Positions 1 through 7,630 of a DNA stretch of 31,447 nucleotides are shown here, in pieces. The DNA comes from JANRKG01 sp033763635. Its GTDB lineage: Bacteria; Cyanobacteriota; Cyanobacteriia; GCF-001939115. Under the pieces are notes generated by a model. That model saw nothing but the letters and a program-made list of their open reading frames with translations, ran no database searches and had not been told where the DNA came from. Location of the stretch: NCBI GenBank assembly GCA_033763635.1, contig JANRKG010000330.1:1-31447 (forward strand). Direction: 5' to 3'. The stretch's first letter is position 1, and each line of letters begins with the position of its first letter. A program made the position numbers and the translations under genes.

Positions 1-32
1 AATTCCCTATTCCCACTCTTAATATGCCCATC

Positions 33-2519
33 CTAAGGGGGTACGATTTTTTTTTCGTGATTCTGAATCCTTTCTTCCAAAGATCGGGCGGCGGCAATCG
101 CAGCTTGACCGAGAGACAATCCACCATCATTCGCAGGAACCTGATGATGGGTAAGAATTGTAAAGTTTAAGGCCGTGAGTTGTTGTTGAACTTGTTCGAG
201 CAGAATGGCATTTTGAAACACTCCGCCAGTCAAGGCGACATGGGTGAATGGGTGGGACTGGTGGAGAATTTTCACGAGGGAAGTGATAGCGGTTGCAAGT
301 CCCAGATGGAATCGAGCGGCAATCAGGGAAATGGGAGTTTGCTGAAGCAGGTCTTCCAGTAAGGGTTTCCAGAGGGGACCTGCATCGAGATGGAAGGTTT
401 GTCTTCCATTGGGTAAGGCAATGGGCACGATCGCCAACCCATACGCAGAGGATCGCGCTTCTTCCAGACAGGTAGCAGTGATTTGGGCTTCCAACTCGAT
501 CGCCCCCTGACCTTCATAACTGGCGGATGCGCGGCAGAGTCCAACGGCGGCGGCGACGGCATCAAACAAGCGGCCTGCGGAGGATGCAAGAGGAGACTGA
601 ATTCCTTTCATCAGCATTTGATTGAGGAGCGATCGAGGTTTGCCGTGCAAAAATTTGATCAGTTCCAATTCCCCAAACGCCTGGTGTAATGATTCCCATC
701 TTTCTTCGAGGGAACTGTTTTCGTCCCCAATCGCCATCAGTTGAGCGTAGGTATTTCGCCAGGGTTGATACATCGCTTGTTCCCCACCCAGCATCGCAAT
801 AGGCTTGAAGTGCGCTAACCGTTCCGACTGGAAATAATCTGCCAGAAGAAATTCCCCACCCCATAAGGTGCCCTCTTCCCCATAGCCCAATCCATCCAGG
901 GCAATTCCCAGAACGGGGGAGGTCTTCAGGGGCATTTGATTTTCCACTAGACAGGCGGCGACATGGGCATGGTGGTGCTGGATGGGATAGAGAGACAGGG
1001 AACCGGGATGGGTTGTCACCCATTCATGACCCAGTTTGCTGGAAAGGTACTCTGGATGGAGATCGACGGCGATCGCTTCCGGTTCATGCTGAAACAGGTG
1101 GAGGTAGAGATCCAGGGTATCCCGATACGCCTGGTAAGCTGCTGCGTTTTCCAGATCTCCCAAATGTTGAGAAAGAATTGCCCGTCCGTTTTGCAGTAGA
1201 CAGAAAGTATTTTTCAACTCACTTCCCATTGCCAGAAGCGGTGGGGCTTCCTCAAACCCTGCCGGAAGCCGAATGGGAGCGGGGGCATAGCCCCGTGCCC
1301 GTCGCAAAACTTGAAGTTCTCTACCCACAACCCGCACGACAGAATCATCCAGGCGATTCACAATATCGCGGTTATGCAACAGCAAGTAATCGGCAATGGT
1401 TCCTAACTTTTCCCGTGCTACCTGGTTATCGATGCACTGGGGTTCGTCGGATCGGTTGCCGCTTGTCAGAACGATCGGGCGATCGAACCGTTGCAGTAAC
1501 AGGTGGTGCAGCGGCGTGTAAGGCAGCATGAAGCCCAGAGTCGGCAAATGGGGAGCGAGGGCGGGGGCAAGGGCATCCACCTCCTGACTCCTGACTCCTG
1601 ACTCCTGAATTCTTGTAAGCAGGACGATCGGCGCAGGGGAGCTTTCCAGTAATTTTCGTTCCAGGTCATTCACAGAACAATATTTTTGAATGACTTCGAT
1701 ATCTCTTGCCATCAGGGCAAAGGGTTTGTGGTAGCGGTGTTTCCGATCGCGCAGGGTCCGGACGGCTGTTTCATTCGTGGCATCACAGGCCAGATGAATC
1801 CCACCCATGCCTTTAATCGCCAGAATTTTTCCCTGTTGCAGGAGGGTACAGGCAGTGTCGATCCCATCCTGGGGTTCTCCTGCGATCGCCTGTCCATCCG
1901 CCCGCTCTAACCAGACTTCAGGACCGCAGACGGGACAGGCGACGGGTTGGGCATGGAACCGCCGATTCAAAACATCTCCATATTCCTGGGCGCAATCCTC
2001 GCATAGGGTGAACGATCCCATGCTGGTGTTGGCGCGATCGTAGGGAATGGCGCGGATGATGCTCAGACGGGGTCCGCAGTGGGTACAGTTGGTGAAGGGG
2101 TAGCGATACCAGCGACTTTGGGAATCCAGAGTTTCCGAGCGGCACTGGGGACAGGTAGCGGCATCGGGGGCGATTTCCGTGCGGGCTGTGGTGGGGACGC
2201 TGGAGAGAATTATGAAGTCTTCGGGAGAAGAAAAGTTGGGTCGGGGAGTGCGGACGATCGCCTCAATATGGGCCAGGGGTGGGCATTCGGCTTGCAGTTG
2301 GGTGATGAAGCGATCGAGAACTTCTGCCGTCCCGATGACCCGAATCAGAACACCTTCTCCGTCATTACACACATCCCCCCGTAACCCACAGGCTTTAGCA
2401 ACTCGGTACACGGTAGGCCGAAAACCCACCCCCTGTACAGTTCCCTGGACCCGAATTTCTTCTGCTACTTCCGGCTTTGCCTGGGGATTGGGAGGGATGA
2501 AGGTCGGAATGGGATTCAT
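33..2519 (-). CDS. hypF: Carbamoyltransferase HypF, hydrogenase maturation
   Basis: HypF converts carbamoyl phosphate to a carbamoyl adenylate and passes the carbamoyl group to the C-terminal cysteine of HypE, the source of the cyanide ligands of NiFe hydrogenase. All expected domains are visible in this 828-residue protein. They are an N-terminal acylphosphatase domain (VQGTVQGVGFRPTVYR, about 24-39), paired zinc fingers (C123/C126, C145/C148, C173/C176, C195/C198), a YrdC-like domain (KGMGGIHLACDA near 236) and a Kae1-like C-terminal part with a QHHHAHVAA metal-binding stretch near 514 and DGLGYGEEGTLWGGEF near 542. It is somewhat longer than usual, partly because residues 304-313 are encoded by a heptanucleotide tandem repeat. 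No other hyp or hydrogenase gene is visible, but the gene ends 33 bases from the window edge. The start is ATG with no clear Shine-Dalgarno sequence. Function is near certain from the domain set. Confidence 0.97.
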   Translation of the reverse strand: MNPIPTFIPPNPQAKPEVAEEIRVQGTVQGVGFRPTVYRVAKACGLRGDVCNDGEGVLIRVIGTAEVLDRFITQLQAECPPLAHIEAIVRTPRPNFSSPEDFIILSSVPTTARTEIAPDAATCPQCRSETLDSQSRWYRYPFTNCTHCGPRLSIIRAIPYDRANTSMGSFTLCEDCAQEYGDVLNRRFHAQPVACPVCGPEVWLERADGQAIAGEPQDGIDTACTLLQQGKILAIKGMGGIHLACDATNETAVRTLRDRKHRYHKPFALMARDIEVIQKYCSVNDLERKLLESSPAPIVLLTRIQESGVRSQEVDALAPALAPHLPTLGFMLPYTPLHHLLLQRFDRPIVLTSGNRSDEPQCIDNQVAREKLGTIADYLLLHNRDIVNRLDDSVVRVVGRELQVLRRARGYAPAPIRLPAGFEEAPPLLAMGSELKNTFCLLQNGRAILSQHLGDLENAAAYQAYRDTLDLYLHLFQHEPEAIAVDLHPEYLSSKLGHEWVTTHPGSLSLYPIQHHHAHVAACLVENQMPLKTSPVLGIALDGLGYGEEGTLWGGEFLLADYFQSERLAHFKPIAMLGGEQAMYQPWRNTYAQLMAIGDENSSLEERWESLHQAFGELELIKFLHGKPRSLLNQMLMKGIQSPLASSAGRLFDAVAAAVGLCRASASYEGQGAIELEAQITATCLEEARSSAYGLAIVPIALPNGRQTFHLDAGPLWKPLLEDLLQQTPISLIAARFHLGLATAITSLVKILHQSHPFTHVALTGGVFQNAILLEQVQQQLTALNFTILTHHQVPANDGGLSLGQAAIAAARSLEERIQNHEKKIVPP
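1581..1608. repeat. STRR: four tandem CTCCTGA heptamers inside hypF
   Basis: Four perfect copies of CTCCTGA (TCAGGAG on the hypF strand) lie inside the hypF reading frame and encode part of residues 304-313, between the SPAPIVLLTR and LPTLGFMLPYTPLHHLLL blocks of the YrdC-like domain. Short tandemly repeated heptamers of this kind are well known in filamentous cyanobacterial genomes, normally between genes. Confidence 0.9.
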
Positions 2520-2602
2520 AGGAAAAGTTTGATGATGATAAGGGTGCGATGAAAGGTATAGTGATGGGTGGGTTCAGGTCAGGGTCTTCTGAAGGTTGCT
2601 GA

Positions 2603-2620
2603 AATCCTATCTATAGGATT
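2603..2620. promoter_or_regulatory. Perfect inverted repeat in divergent promoter region
   Basis: AATCCTAT-CT-ATAGGATT is an 8+8 bp inverted repeat with a 2-base centre. It lies between the divergent hypF and ABC permease genes (197-bp spacer), 83 bases upstream of the hypF start and 96 bases upstream of the permease start. Its size and symmetry suit a dimeric repressor operator. No regulator is identifiable from the window, so the role is an inference. Confidence 0.4.
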
Positions 2621-2716
2621 CCATCCTCAGTAGCTCCAGACTCCATCTCTTCCCCTTGAATCCAGATTTGTAATGTTATTTGACCCTATTAGAAGGGTTT
2701 TGCTTCCCTCGCTGCT

Positions 2717-3658
2717 ATGCAACGTCTGCTCCCCCAAGGTTGGTTCAAACAAGAGTGGTTGAAGAACGGACGCTGGAAGTGGCAAGCTTTAACCCCCTAT
2801 CTATTTTTGTTGCCTGCCCTGAGTGTTTTAGGGTTAACGGTCTTCTGGCCTGCGGTGCGGGCGTTGTATCTGAGCTTTACGGAATATTACGGGTACGACC
2901 TGGGGGAATCTCCCCGGTGGATCGCGTTGGGCAACTTTTATCGCCTCTGGGCCGATCCTATCTTTTGGAAAACGTTTTGGAATACCCTCATCTATTTGGT
3001 AGGGGTCGTACCGATTTTGGTGCTGGTGCCCCTGGGGTTGGCGATCCTGGTCAACCAAAAGTTATTTGGAATTCGCTGGTTCCGGGCCGCCTACTACACG
3101 CCTGTTGTGATCTCGATGGTGGTAGCGGGGATCGCGTGGCGGTGGCTCTATGCGGATAAGGGGTTATTAAACCAAATCCTGCAAATGCTGAACCTCTCCC
3201 AGGAGGGGATTCCCTGGCTGACAAGTCCCCAATTGTCGATTTTTAGCGTGATGGCAGTCACGGTCTGGAAGGGACTGGGGTATTACATGGTGATTTACCT
3301 GGCGGGGCTTCAGGCGATTCCGGGGGAACTGTATGAGGCGGCAGCGATCGACGGTTCGGATGGGCTGAAGAAACACTGGGACATTACCCTTCCCCTCATG
3401 CAGCCTTACCTGTTCCTGGTCGCTGTGATTTCTGCGATCTCAGCGACGAAGGTCTTTGAGGAGGTGTTCATCATGACCCAGGGTGGGCCTCTCAATAGCT
3501 CGAAAACGATCGTCTACTATGTCTACGAAAACGCCTTCCAGGGAACAGAGATCAGCTACAGTTACGCCTGTACGATCGGCCTGGTCATGTTTCTCCTGAT
3601 TCTCACCCTCTCCATGATCCGACTGGCGATCGGTGGTCAGGACTCTGTAACCTCTTGA
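2717..3658 (+). CDS. Sugar-type ABC transporter permease (MalF/UgpA-like)
   Basis: This is an inner-membrane permease subunit of a carbohydrate-type ABC importer (CUT1 family, MalF/UgpA/LacF-like). The 313-residue protein has six hydrophobic segments starting with the TPYLFLLPALSVLGLTVFW helix. It carries the EAA loop that contacts the ATPase (EAAAIDGSDGLKKHWDITLP, about 207-226) and the typical FEEVFIMTQGGPLNSSKT segment near the C-terminus. CUT1 systems normally need a second permease, a binding protein and an MsiK/MalK-type ATPase; none lies next to this gene. The stop codon overlaps a following ATG (TGATG), but that frame gives only 39 unrecognisable residues. The substrate cannot be read from the sequence; glucosylglycerol or other compatible-solute uptake is one cyanobacterial possibility. 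Confidence 0.93.
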   Translation: MQRLLPQGWFKQEWLKNGRWKWQALTPYLFLLPALSVLGLTVFWPAVRALYLSFTEYYGYDLGESPRWIALGNFYRLWADPIFWKTFWNTLIYLVGVVPILVLVPLGLAILVNQKLFGIRWFRAAYYTPVVISMVVAGIAWRWLYADKGLLNQILQMLNLSQEGIPWLTSPQLSIFSVMAVTVWKGLGYYMVIYLAGLQAIPGELYEAAAIDGSDGLKKHWDITLPLMQPYLFLVAVISAISATKVFEEVFIMTQGGPLNSSKTIVYYVYENAFQGTEISYSYACTIGLVMFLLILTLSMIRLAIGGQDSVTS

Positions 3659-4092
3659 TGAAATGCTCCCATTCTGATTTTTCTGGCTTAAGATTAATCT
3701 CTGTCAAAAACAAAACTGGCATTTCAGTCACCACCAGGAAATCTCGTGATTTGGATAGGGGCTTCGTTCCACAGTAATTTCACAATGTTTTCTTAAGTTG
3801 GGATCTAGTAAGGCTTGCAAAGTGAATTTTAGCGAATTCCATAAATAGGGCCTAAATCCTTCCGAGAGTTGTTGTGAGCCCTAGAGGGATTCAGGTGTAG
3901 ACAATAGCAGTTTATGTAAAATATAACTGCCTCTATGACTCCGCAAAAACACGGAAGATTATGAGAAACTGCGAAAACCTACTTCTTCTCAAAACTTCTT
4001 AAGAAAGGTAGAGGAAACATTAAGCTGCACATTGTTATTTTGCAACCCATACTACTTGCCAATATGCCAGAAGCGACTCAGGAACCAGGGAA
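3659..4092. other. 434-bp intergenic stretch
   Basis: There is no convincing gene here. It contains a 39-codon frame starting in the TGATG at the permease stop (3658-3777) with no recognisable product. There is also an imperfect inverted repeat (CCTAAATCC at 3851-3859 against GGATTCAGG at 3887-3895) and AT-rich sequence leading to the TPR gene, which should hold that gene's promoter. No clear -35/-10 pair could be assigned. Confidence 0.4.
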
Positions 4093-5127
4093 ATGATGAA
4101 TTCGGTTTTCAATGATATTGCAGAAGTTTATAACTTAATTGGAGTACGGCTTTCCTGCGATGGAAACCCCGATGCGGCTTTAGAATATTACAGCCTTGCG
4201 ATCGATGTGCATAAGCTCGATCAATCAGATTCCCGGAATCTCATCTGGCAAACCGATTCGACTCTGTATCAAACAACAGGTGAATCCAATACGCTTCCTA
4301 AGTTTGAGATTGCTTTAAGTGAAGAGGATGTTTCTCTCGTGCGGGGGATTGCTCACTTAAAGCAGGGATATTACCAAAACGCACTTCTGGAGTTTGATCG
4401 AGCCATTCAAGTCAAACCGGATGCTTTAAACGCTCGCTATTACCGTGCCCAAGCGTACGCCAGCCTTGAACATTATTCTACTGCCCTGGCGGATTATGAC
4501 TGGATTGTTCGACAAGACCCTGAGTTTAGCTATATTTACTACCACCGAGGAAATATCCACTTTAAGTTAGCTGAATACGGGGCAGCCCTGGCAGACTACA
4601 GTGAGCAGATTGAGCGAGATGCAGGATGCGGTCGTGTCTTTAAAAAGCGGGGACAGGTTTTGTTTCTCCTGGGCGATCGAGAGGGGGCAATTGCCGACTT
4701 TTCCCGCGCGATTCTGGTGAACCCTTATGATGCAGAAACCTACTTAGAACGGGGGATTTATTACTGCAAATTGTCCAACCCAGACAACGCACTTATGGAT
4801 TTTGACCTCGCGATTCAACTCAAGCCTGATTTTAGTGCAGCTTATCGTCAACGGGGCTTGCTGCGGCTGGCTTTGCAGGATGGGGAGGGGGCGATCGCAG
4901 ACTATAGTGAGGTGTTGAGACTTCATCCCGATGCTGCGGATGCTTACCACATTCGCGGATTGATACAGGGGAGCCGTCAGGAAGAAGGGGGCTGCATTGA
5001 AGACCTGACGATCGCAGCGAATCTTTACCTTGTGCAGAAAAAAATGACTGGTTTTAATGCGGTCTGGCAGTATTTGCAAGACAATTTTACCAACCGCTCG
5101 ACTCATACAACCCTGCTTCAAAAGTAA
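4093..5127 (+). CDS. Tetratricopeptide repeat (TPR) protein
   Basis: This 344-residue protein is built almost entirely of TPR units. An isolated unit lies near 10-45 (YNLIGVRLSCDGNPDAALEY). After a less ordered linker, about six consecutive 34-residue units run from roughly 80 to 305, with the usual signatures such as A-x-x-x-Y/F...AI...P-D (GYYQNALLEFDRAIQVKPDA, REGAIADFSRAILVNPYDAE). TPR arrays are protein-binding scaffolds, and no catalytic domain, signal peptide or membrane segment is visible. The start could be ATG 4093 or the adjacent ATG 4096. cutA follows after 27 bases and may be co-transcribed, but a functional link is not evident. The binding partner is unknown. Confidence 0.9.
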   Translation: MMNSVFNDIAEVYNLIGVRLSCDGNPDAALEYYSLAIDVHKLDQSDSRNLIWQTDSTLYQTTGESNTLPKFEIALSEEDVSLVRGIAHLKQGYYQNALLEFDRAIQVKPDALNARYYRAQAYASLEHYSTALADYDWIVRQDPEFSYIYYHRGNIHFKLAEYGAALADYSEQIERDAGCGRVFKKRGQVLFLLGDREGAIADFSRAILVNPYDAETYLERGIYYCKLSNPDNALMDFDLAIQLKPDFSAAYRQRGLLRLALQDGEGAIADYSEVLRLHPDAADAYHIRGLIQGSRQEEGGCIEDLTIAANLYLVQKKMTGFNAVWQYLQDNFTNRSTHTTLLQK

Positions 5128-5154
5128 TTGTGAGACTGGAGAAACCCAGACGGA

Positions 5155-5490
5155 ATGAATCAAGCACCCGATCAAGGCCAATATGGAGTTGTTTTGGTAA
5201 CGGCTTCTTCCCAAACAGAGGCAGAGACGATCGCAGAGTCCCTGGTTCAATCCGGGCTAGCAGCTTGTGTGAATTTGTTTCCCGTCCGCTCGATCTACAC
5301 CTGGAAGGGAGTCGTTGAGCGATCGGAAGAATGGCAGTTGCTCATCAAAACCACTCAGGATCAGTTTGAGTCGCTGGCAAAGCAGGTCCGCACCCTCCAT
5401 TCCTATGAAGTGCCGGAGATTATTCTGCTGCCGATCGTTTCTGGGTCGGAGCCTTATTTAAGGTGGATCTCAGAACAAACCCACCGTTAA
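5155..5490 (+). CDS. cutA: Divalent-cation tolerance protein CutA
   Basis: CutA1 proteins are small, very stable homotrimers with a ferredoxin-like fold resembling PII. They were first linked to copper tolerance, but their physiological role is still unclear. The 111-residue protein matches the family in length and signatures: VVLVTASSQTEAETIAESLV (12-31), GLAACVNLFPVRSIYTWKG (33-51) and the conserved HSYEVPEIILLPI segment near 81-93. It starts at an ATG preceded by purine-rich GGAGAAACCCAGACGGA and lies 27 bases after the TPR gene, so the two may form one transcript. Confidence 0.96.
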   Translation: MNQAPDQGQYGVVLVTASSQTEAETIAESLVQSGLAACVNLFPVRSIYTWKGVVERSEEWQLLIKTTQDQFESLAKQVRTLHSYEVPEIILLPIVSGSEPYLRWISEQTHR

Positions 5491-5508
5491 GGGTGGCTTG
5501 AAAGACTA

Positions 5509-5623
5509 AAGAGATTTCTAGAAACCCATTTCCCCGCTGGTTTCGGCTTCGCTCAACCAGCACTCCTGTCCTGAGCGAAGTCGAAGGGCAATTTACTGGT
5601 AGAATCTTTTTGAAAAATCTCCT
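5509..5623 (+). repeat. MITE-like 115-bp repeat, copy A
   Basis: This is a full copy of a family also present at 6327-6441 and 20626-20740. The ends are imperfect terminal inverted repeats of the form AGGAGATTTCTAGAAAA. The interior has a GCTGGTT...AACCAGC hairpin followed by a quasi-palindromic CTGAGCGAAGTCGAAGG block. It lies between the convergent cutA and PAS genes. No target-site duplication is obvious. Confidence 0.75.
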
Positions 5624-5637
5624 AAAGCGGTCGGAGA

Positions 5638-6141
5638 TTACCAGTGAGAGTAATGCATGTATCTCCAGGCAATCTCCATCACGAAATCCTGTTCATCCGC
5701 ATCACTTTGCTCAGTAACATCCGCCAAATCGCCCTGCCAGACGAGTTCTCCCGCTTTCTGGGGATAGGGTTGAAAATTGGCCCGAACGGAGCGAATGTCA
5801 CCCGATGGAGTCACCAGTTGTCCTTCCCAAACCCAGGGCTGTAGGGTCTGGGCTGCCAAGAGCAAGGAGGATTGAAACGTTTGCCGATCGTGAGGATGAA
5901 TGCGTGAGAGTAAGCCTTCGATCGCAGAGGCGGTTTCATCCACTGGCTCAGAAATAATTTGCTGGGGAGGATGGTCCACCCTACTCTCCTGGCAGGTTCC
6001 TAAATAGAACAGAAAATGATGAATTAAGTCTTGAATTTTTCGAGTAAAGCTTTCAAAACACTCCTCTCCCAACGACAGGAGCGCTCTTTGGTCGAGTGAA
6101 AGATCGAACTGCATGAAAGAGTCTGGAGAAGCCATCGACAC
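5638..6141 (-). CDS. Small stand-alone PAS-fold protein
   Basis: This 167-residue protein has a C-terminal half that looks like the second half of a PAS domain with its PAC motif (IHPHDRQTFQSSLL near 82, then WEGQLVTPSGDIRSVRA and GELVWQGDLADVTEQ at about 109-148). PAS domains sense ligands or redox state, usually within kinases, cyclases or transcription factors. Here no effector domain is attached. The N-terminal part (about 1-65) is a short helical region with no recognised domain. The first codon is GTG with AGGGA five bases upstream; an ATG two codons later (6135) is the alternative. No kinase or regulator lies nearby, so its partner is unknown. Confidence 0.75.
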   Translation of the reverse strand: MSMASPDSFMQFDLSLDQRALLSLGEECFESFTRKIQDLIHHFLFYLGTCQESRVDHPPQQIISEPVDETASAIEGLLSRIHPHDRQTFQSSLLLAAQTLQPWVWEGQLVTPSGDIRSVRANFQPYPQKAGELVWQGDLADVTEQSDADEQDFVMEIAWRYMHYSHW

Positions 6142-6679
6142 GTCTATCCCTGATAGTCTAAAGAAAATGGTTGACTACTTAGCCCATAAGCCTTAGCAAC
6201 ATATTTTTATACATAGAAAATTCTATATGGGCATCCAAAGAAATCTCTTTGGTTATAAGCGTATTAATTTACGACAGAAAATTTTCTACCTGTGTGCTGG
6301 TTTTGCTGTCTAAGATTGGCAGACTTAGGAAATTTCTGGAAAACAATCTACCCGCTGGTTTCGGCTTCGCTCAACCAGCACCCGTGCCCTGAGCGAAGTC
6401 GAAGGGCAACCCACAAGTAAACTCTTTTCCGGAAACCTCCTGGAGTGTAGGCAAGACGGATCTGGTAAGGGGAGAAACTATAAACTTTCGTAGAAGGGAA
6501 GTAAAAAAAAGAACCTTAATATTAGTTAATATACTTCCAAATTATGGTTTACAAAACTTCTATCTAAAGAGGGAGTCTGTTGGGTTGAAAGTTTGATTTA
6601 GTTCAGTCGGTTAAAAGGGAGAGAGAGCCGTTATCCTGAATACAAGCGAACGAATACGGGAACCTATTTTTAGCGCAAT
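6142..6679. other. 538-bp intergenic region with MITE copy and promoter DNA
   Basis: This gap separates the divergent PAS gene and the recG-upstream gene. It contains the full MITE-like copy at 6327-6441. The remainder is AT-rich (for example a TTAATATTAGTTAATATACTT stretch near 6513-6533) and presumably carries the promoters of both genes. No convincing small gene was seen. Confidence 0.5.
6327..6441 (+). repeat. MITE-like 115-bp repeat, copy B
   Basis: This is a full-length copy, exactly 115 bp like copies A and E, in the same orientation as copy A. The terminal inverted repeats (AGGAAATTTCTGGAAAA at the left, TTTTCCGGAAACCTCCT at the right) and the GCTGGTT/AACCAGC hairpin are conserved. 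The CCCTGAGCGAAGTCGAAGGG block is intact. It lies in the promoter-side gap between two divergent genes. Confidence 0.8.
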
Positions 6680-7630
6680 ATGGTTCGAGCGATCGAGCAA
6701 ATTGACCGGGAATTGGCCCATCTAGAACAGGAAATTGCGGTTCGGGTGGAAGAGCTACGAGCAAATTACCAGGATTATTTATTGGCTCTGGGGCAGTCTG
6801 TGCGTCAGCAAATGATCCTGGCGAGTTACCATCTGTGTACCCAGGGATATCCCGAACAGTTCCTTAAACTCTCCTTTGACCAGCGGCAAAATCTCCAACA
6901 GGCATTGAAACAACTGGCCCGTCAAACTCAAGAACAACTGGCGGCCTGTCAGGAGGGAGAATCGGGTTCTAGCGAAATCCCTCTGGAAGAGGACACCCAG
7001 GAACAACTCACTCAATTGCTCAACTCTCTCAATCGAGCGAACACTGGAGCAGAAGAAGAACCTTCGCACGCGATCCAGTTGGTCGGGAAGGCTTCAGAAG
7101 GAAGACCCATTCTGAACTTTCAGTCGAAGCCTAAGTTTTCGTCTCCCTTAATAGAAGCGATGTCCTGGCAGGAGCAAGTTGAGCGGTCCATTGCCAGCGT
7201 TCTCCAAAGTGCTACTCGGAAGGTGAATCTGCTCTTTAAGCAGGCAGACTTGTTTCCCGGTCAGGTTCCCTTGCCTGTACTGGATGCAGCGGCTCGTGCA
7301 GCGGTTCCCAATGAAGGGGCTGGACCTCCGAACATCCTGCGGTTTTTGGTGGATACTTCCCCAGGCGATCGACCCTCTGAAACGGGCGAGGGGGAGGTGT
7401 CAGACGAGGCCCCCACTCCAATCAAACTCCCCCCCCTCCAAATCATGACGGTTCATCTGCGGTTGTCGGAAATTGAGTTTAAAGATTCGATTGTCATGTC
7501 CTGGCGTAACAAGATTCGCCAACTGATGACTCGCTTGACGACCTTCGATCGGGAATATCAAAAGAAGCAACATGAACGGGCTATTGCTCAGGCAGAATCG
7601 GCATGGCGCATGAGTTGGGCGGATGATTAG
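6680..7630 (+). CDS. Uncharacterised protein abutting recG
   Basis: I do not recognise a named family in this 316-residue protein; it appears to be a cyanobacterial conserved hypothetical. The N-terminal 100 residues are strongly helical and probably coiled coil (REL, EQEIAVRVEELRANYQDYL, then Q/L-rich heptads). The centre (about 100-150 and 225-255) is acidic, proline-rich and probably disordered. The last 60 residues form a basic, conserved-looking block (IMTVHLRLSEIEFKD, then SWRNKIRQLMTRL and EREYQKKQ-like helix). No signal peptide or membrane segment is seen. Its TAG stop is immediately followed by the recG GTG codon, which implies co-transcription and translational coupling. A role with RecG or in chromosome maintenance is only a guess from position. 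Confidence 0.8.
   Translation: MVRAIEQIDRELAHLEQEIAVRVEELRANYQDYLLALGQSVRQQMILASYHLCTQGYPEQFLKLSFDQRQNLQQALKQLARQTQEQLAACQEGESGSSEIPLEEDTQEQLTQLLNSLNRANTGAEEEPSHAIQLVGKASEGRPILNFQSKPKFSSPLIEAMSWQEQVERSIASVLQSATRKVNLLFKQADLFPGQVPLPVLDAAARAAVPNEGAGPPNILRFLVDTSPGDRPSETGEGEVSDEAPTPIKLPPLQIMTVHLRLSEIEFKDSIVMSWRNKIRQLMTRLTTFDREYQKKQHERAIAQAESAWRMSWADD

Noticed and set aside
3658..3777. 39-codon frame starting in the TGATG at the permease stop
   Set aside because: The overlap is suggestive, but the peptide resembles no permease or known small protein and has no separate ribosome binding site; kept only as context for the orphan permease.
5481..5496. CCACC/GGTGG hairpin at the cutA stop
   Set aside because: A 5-bp stem with no T tract is too weak to call a terminator.
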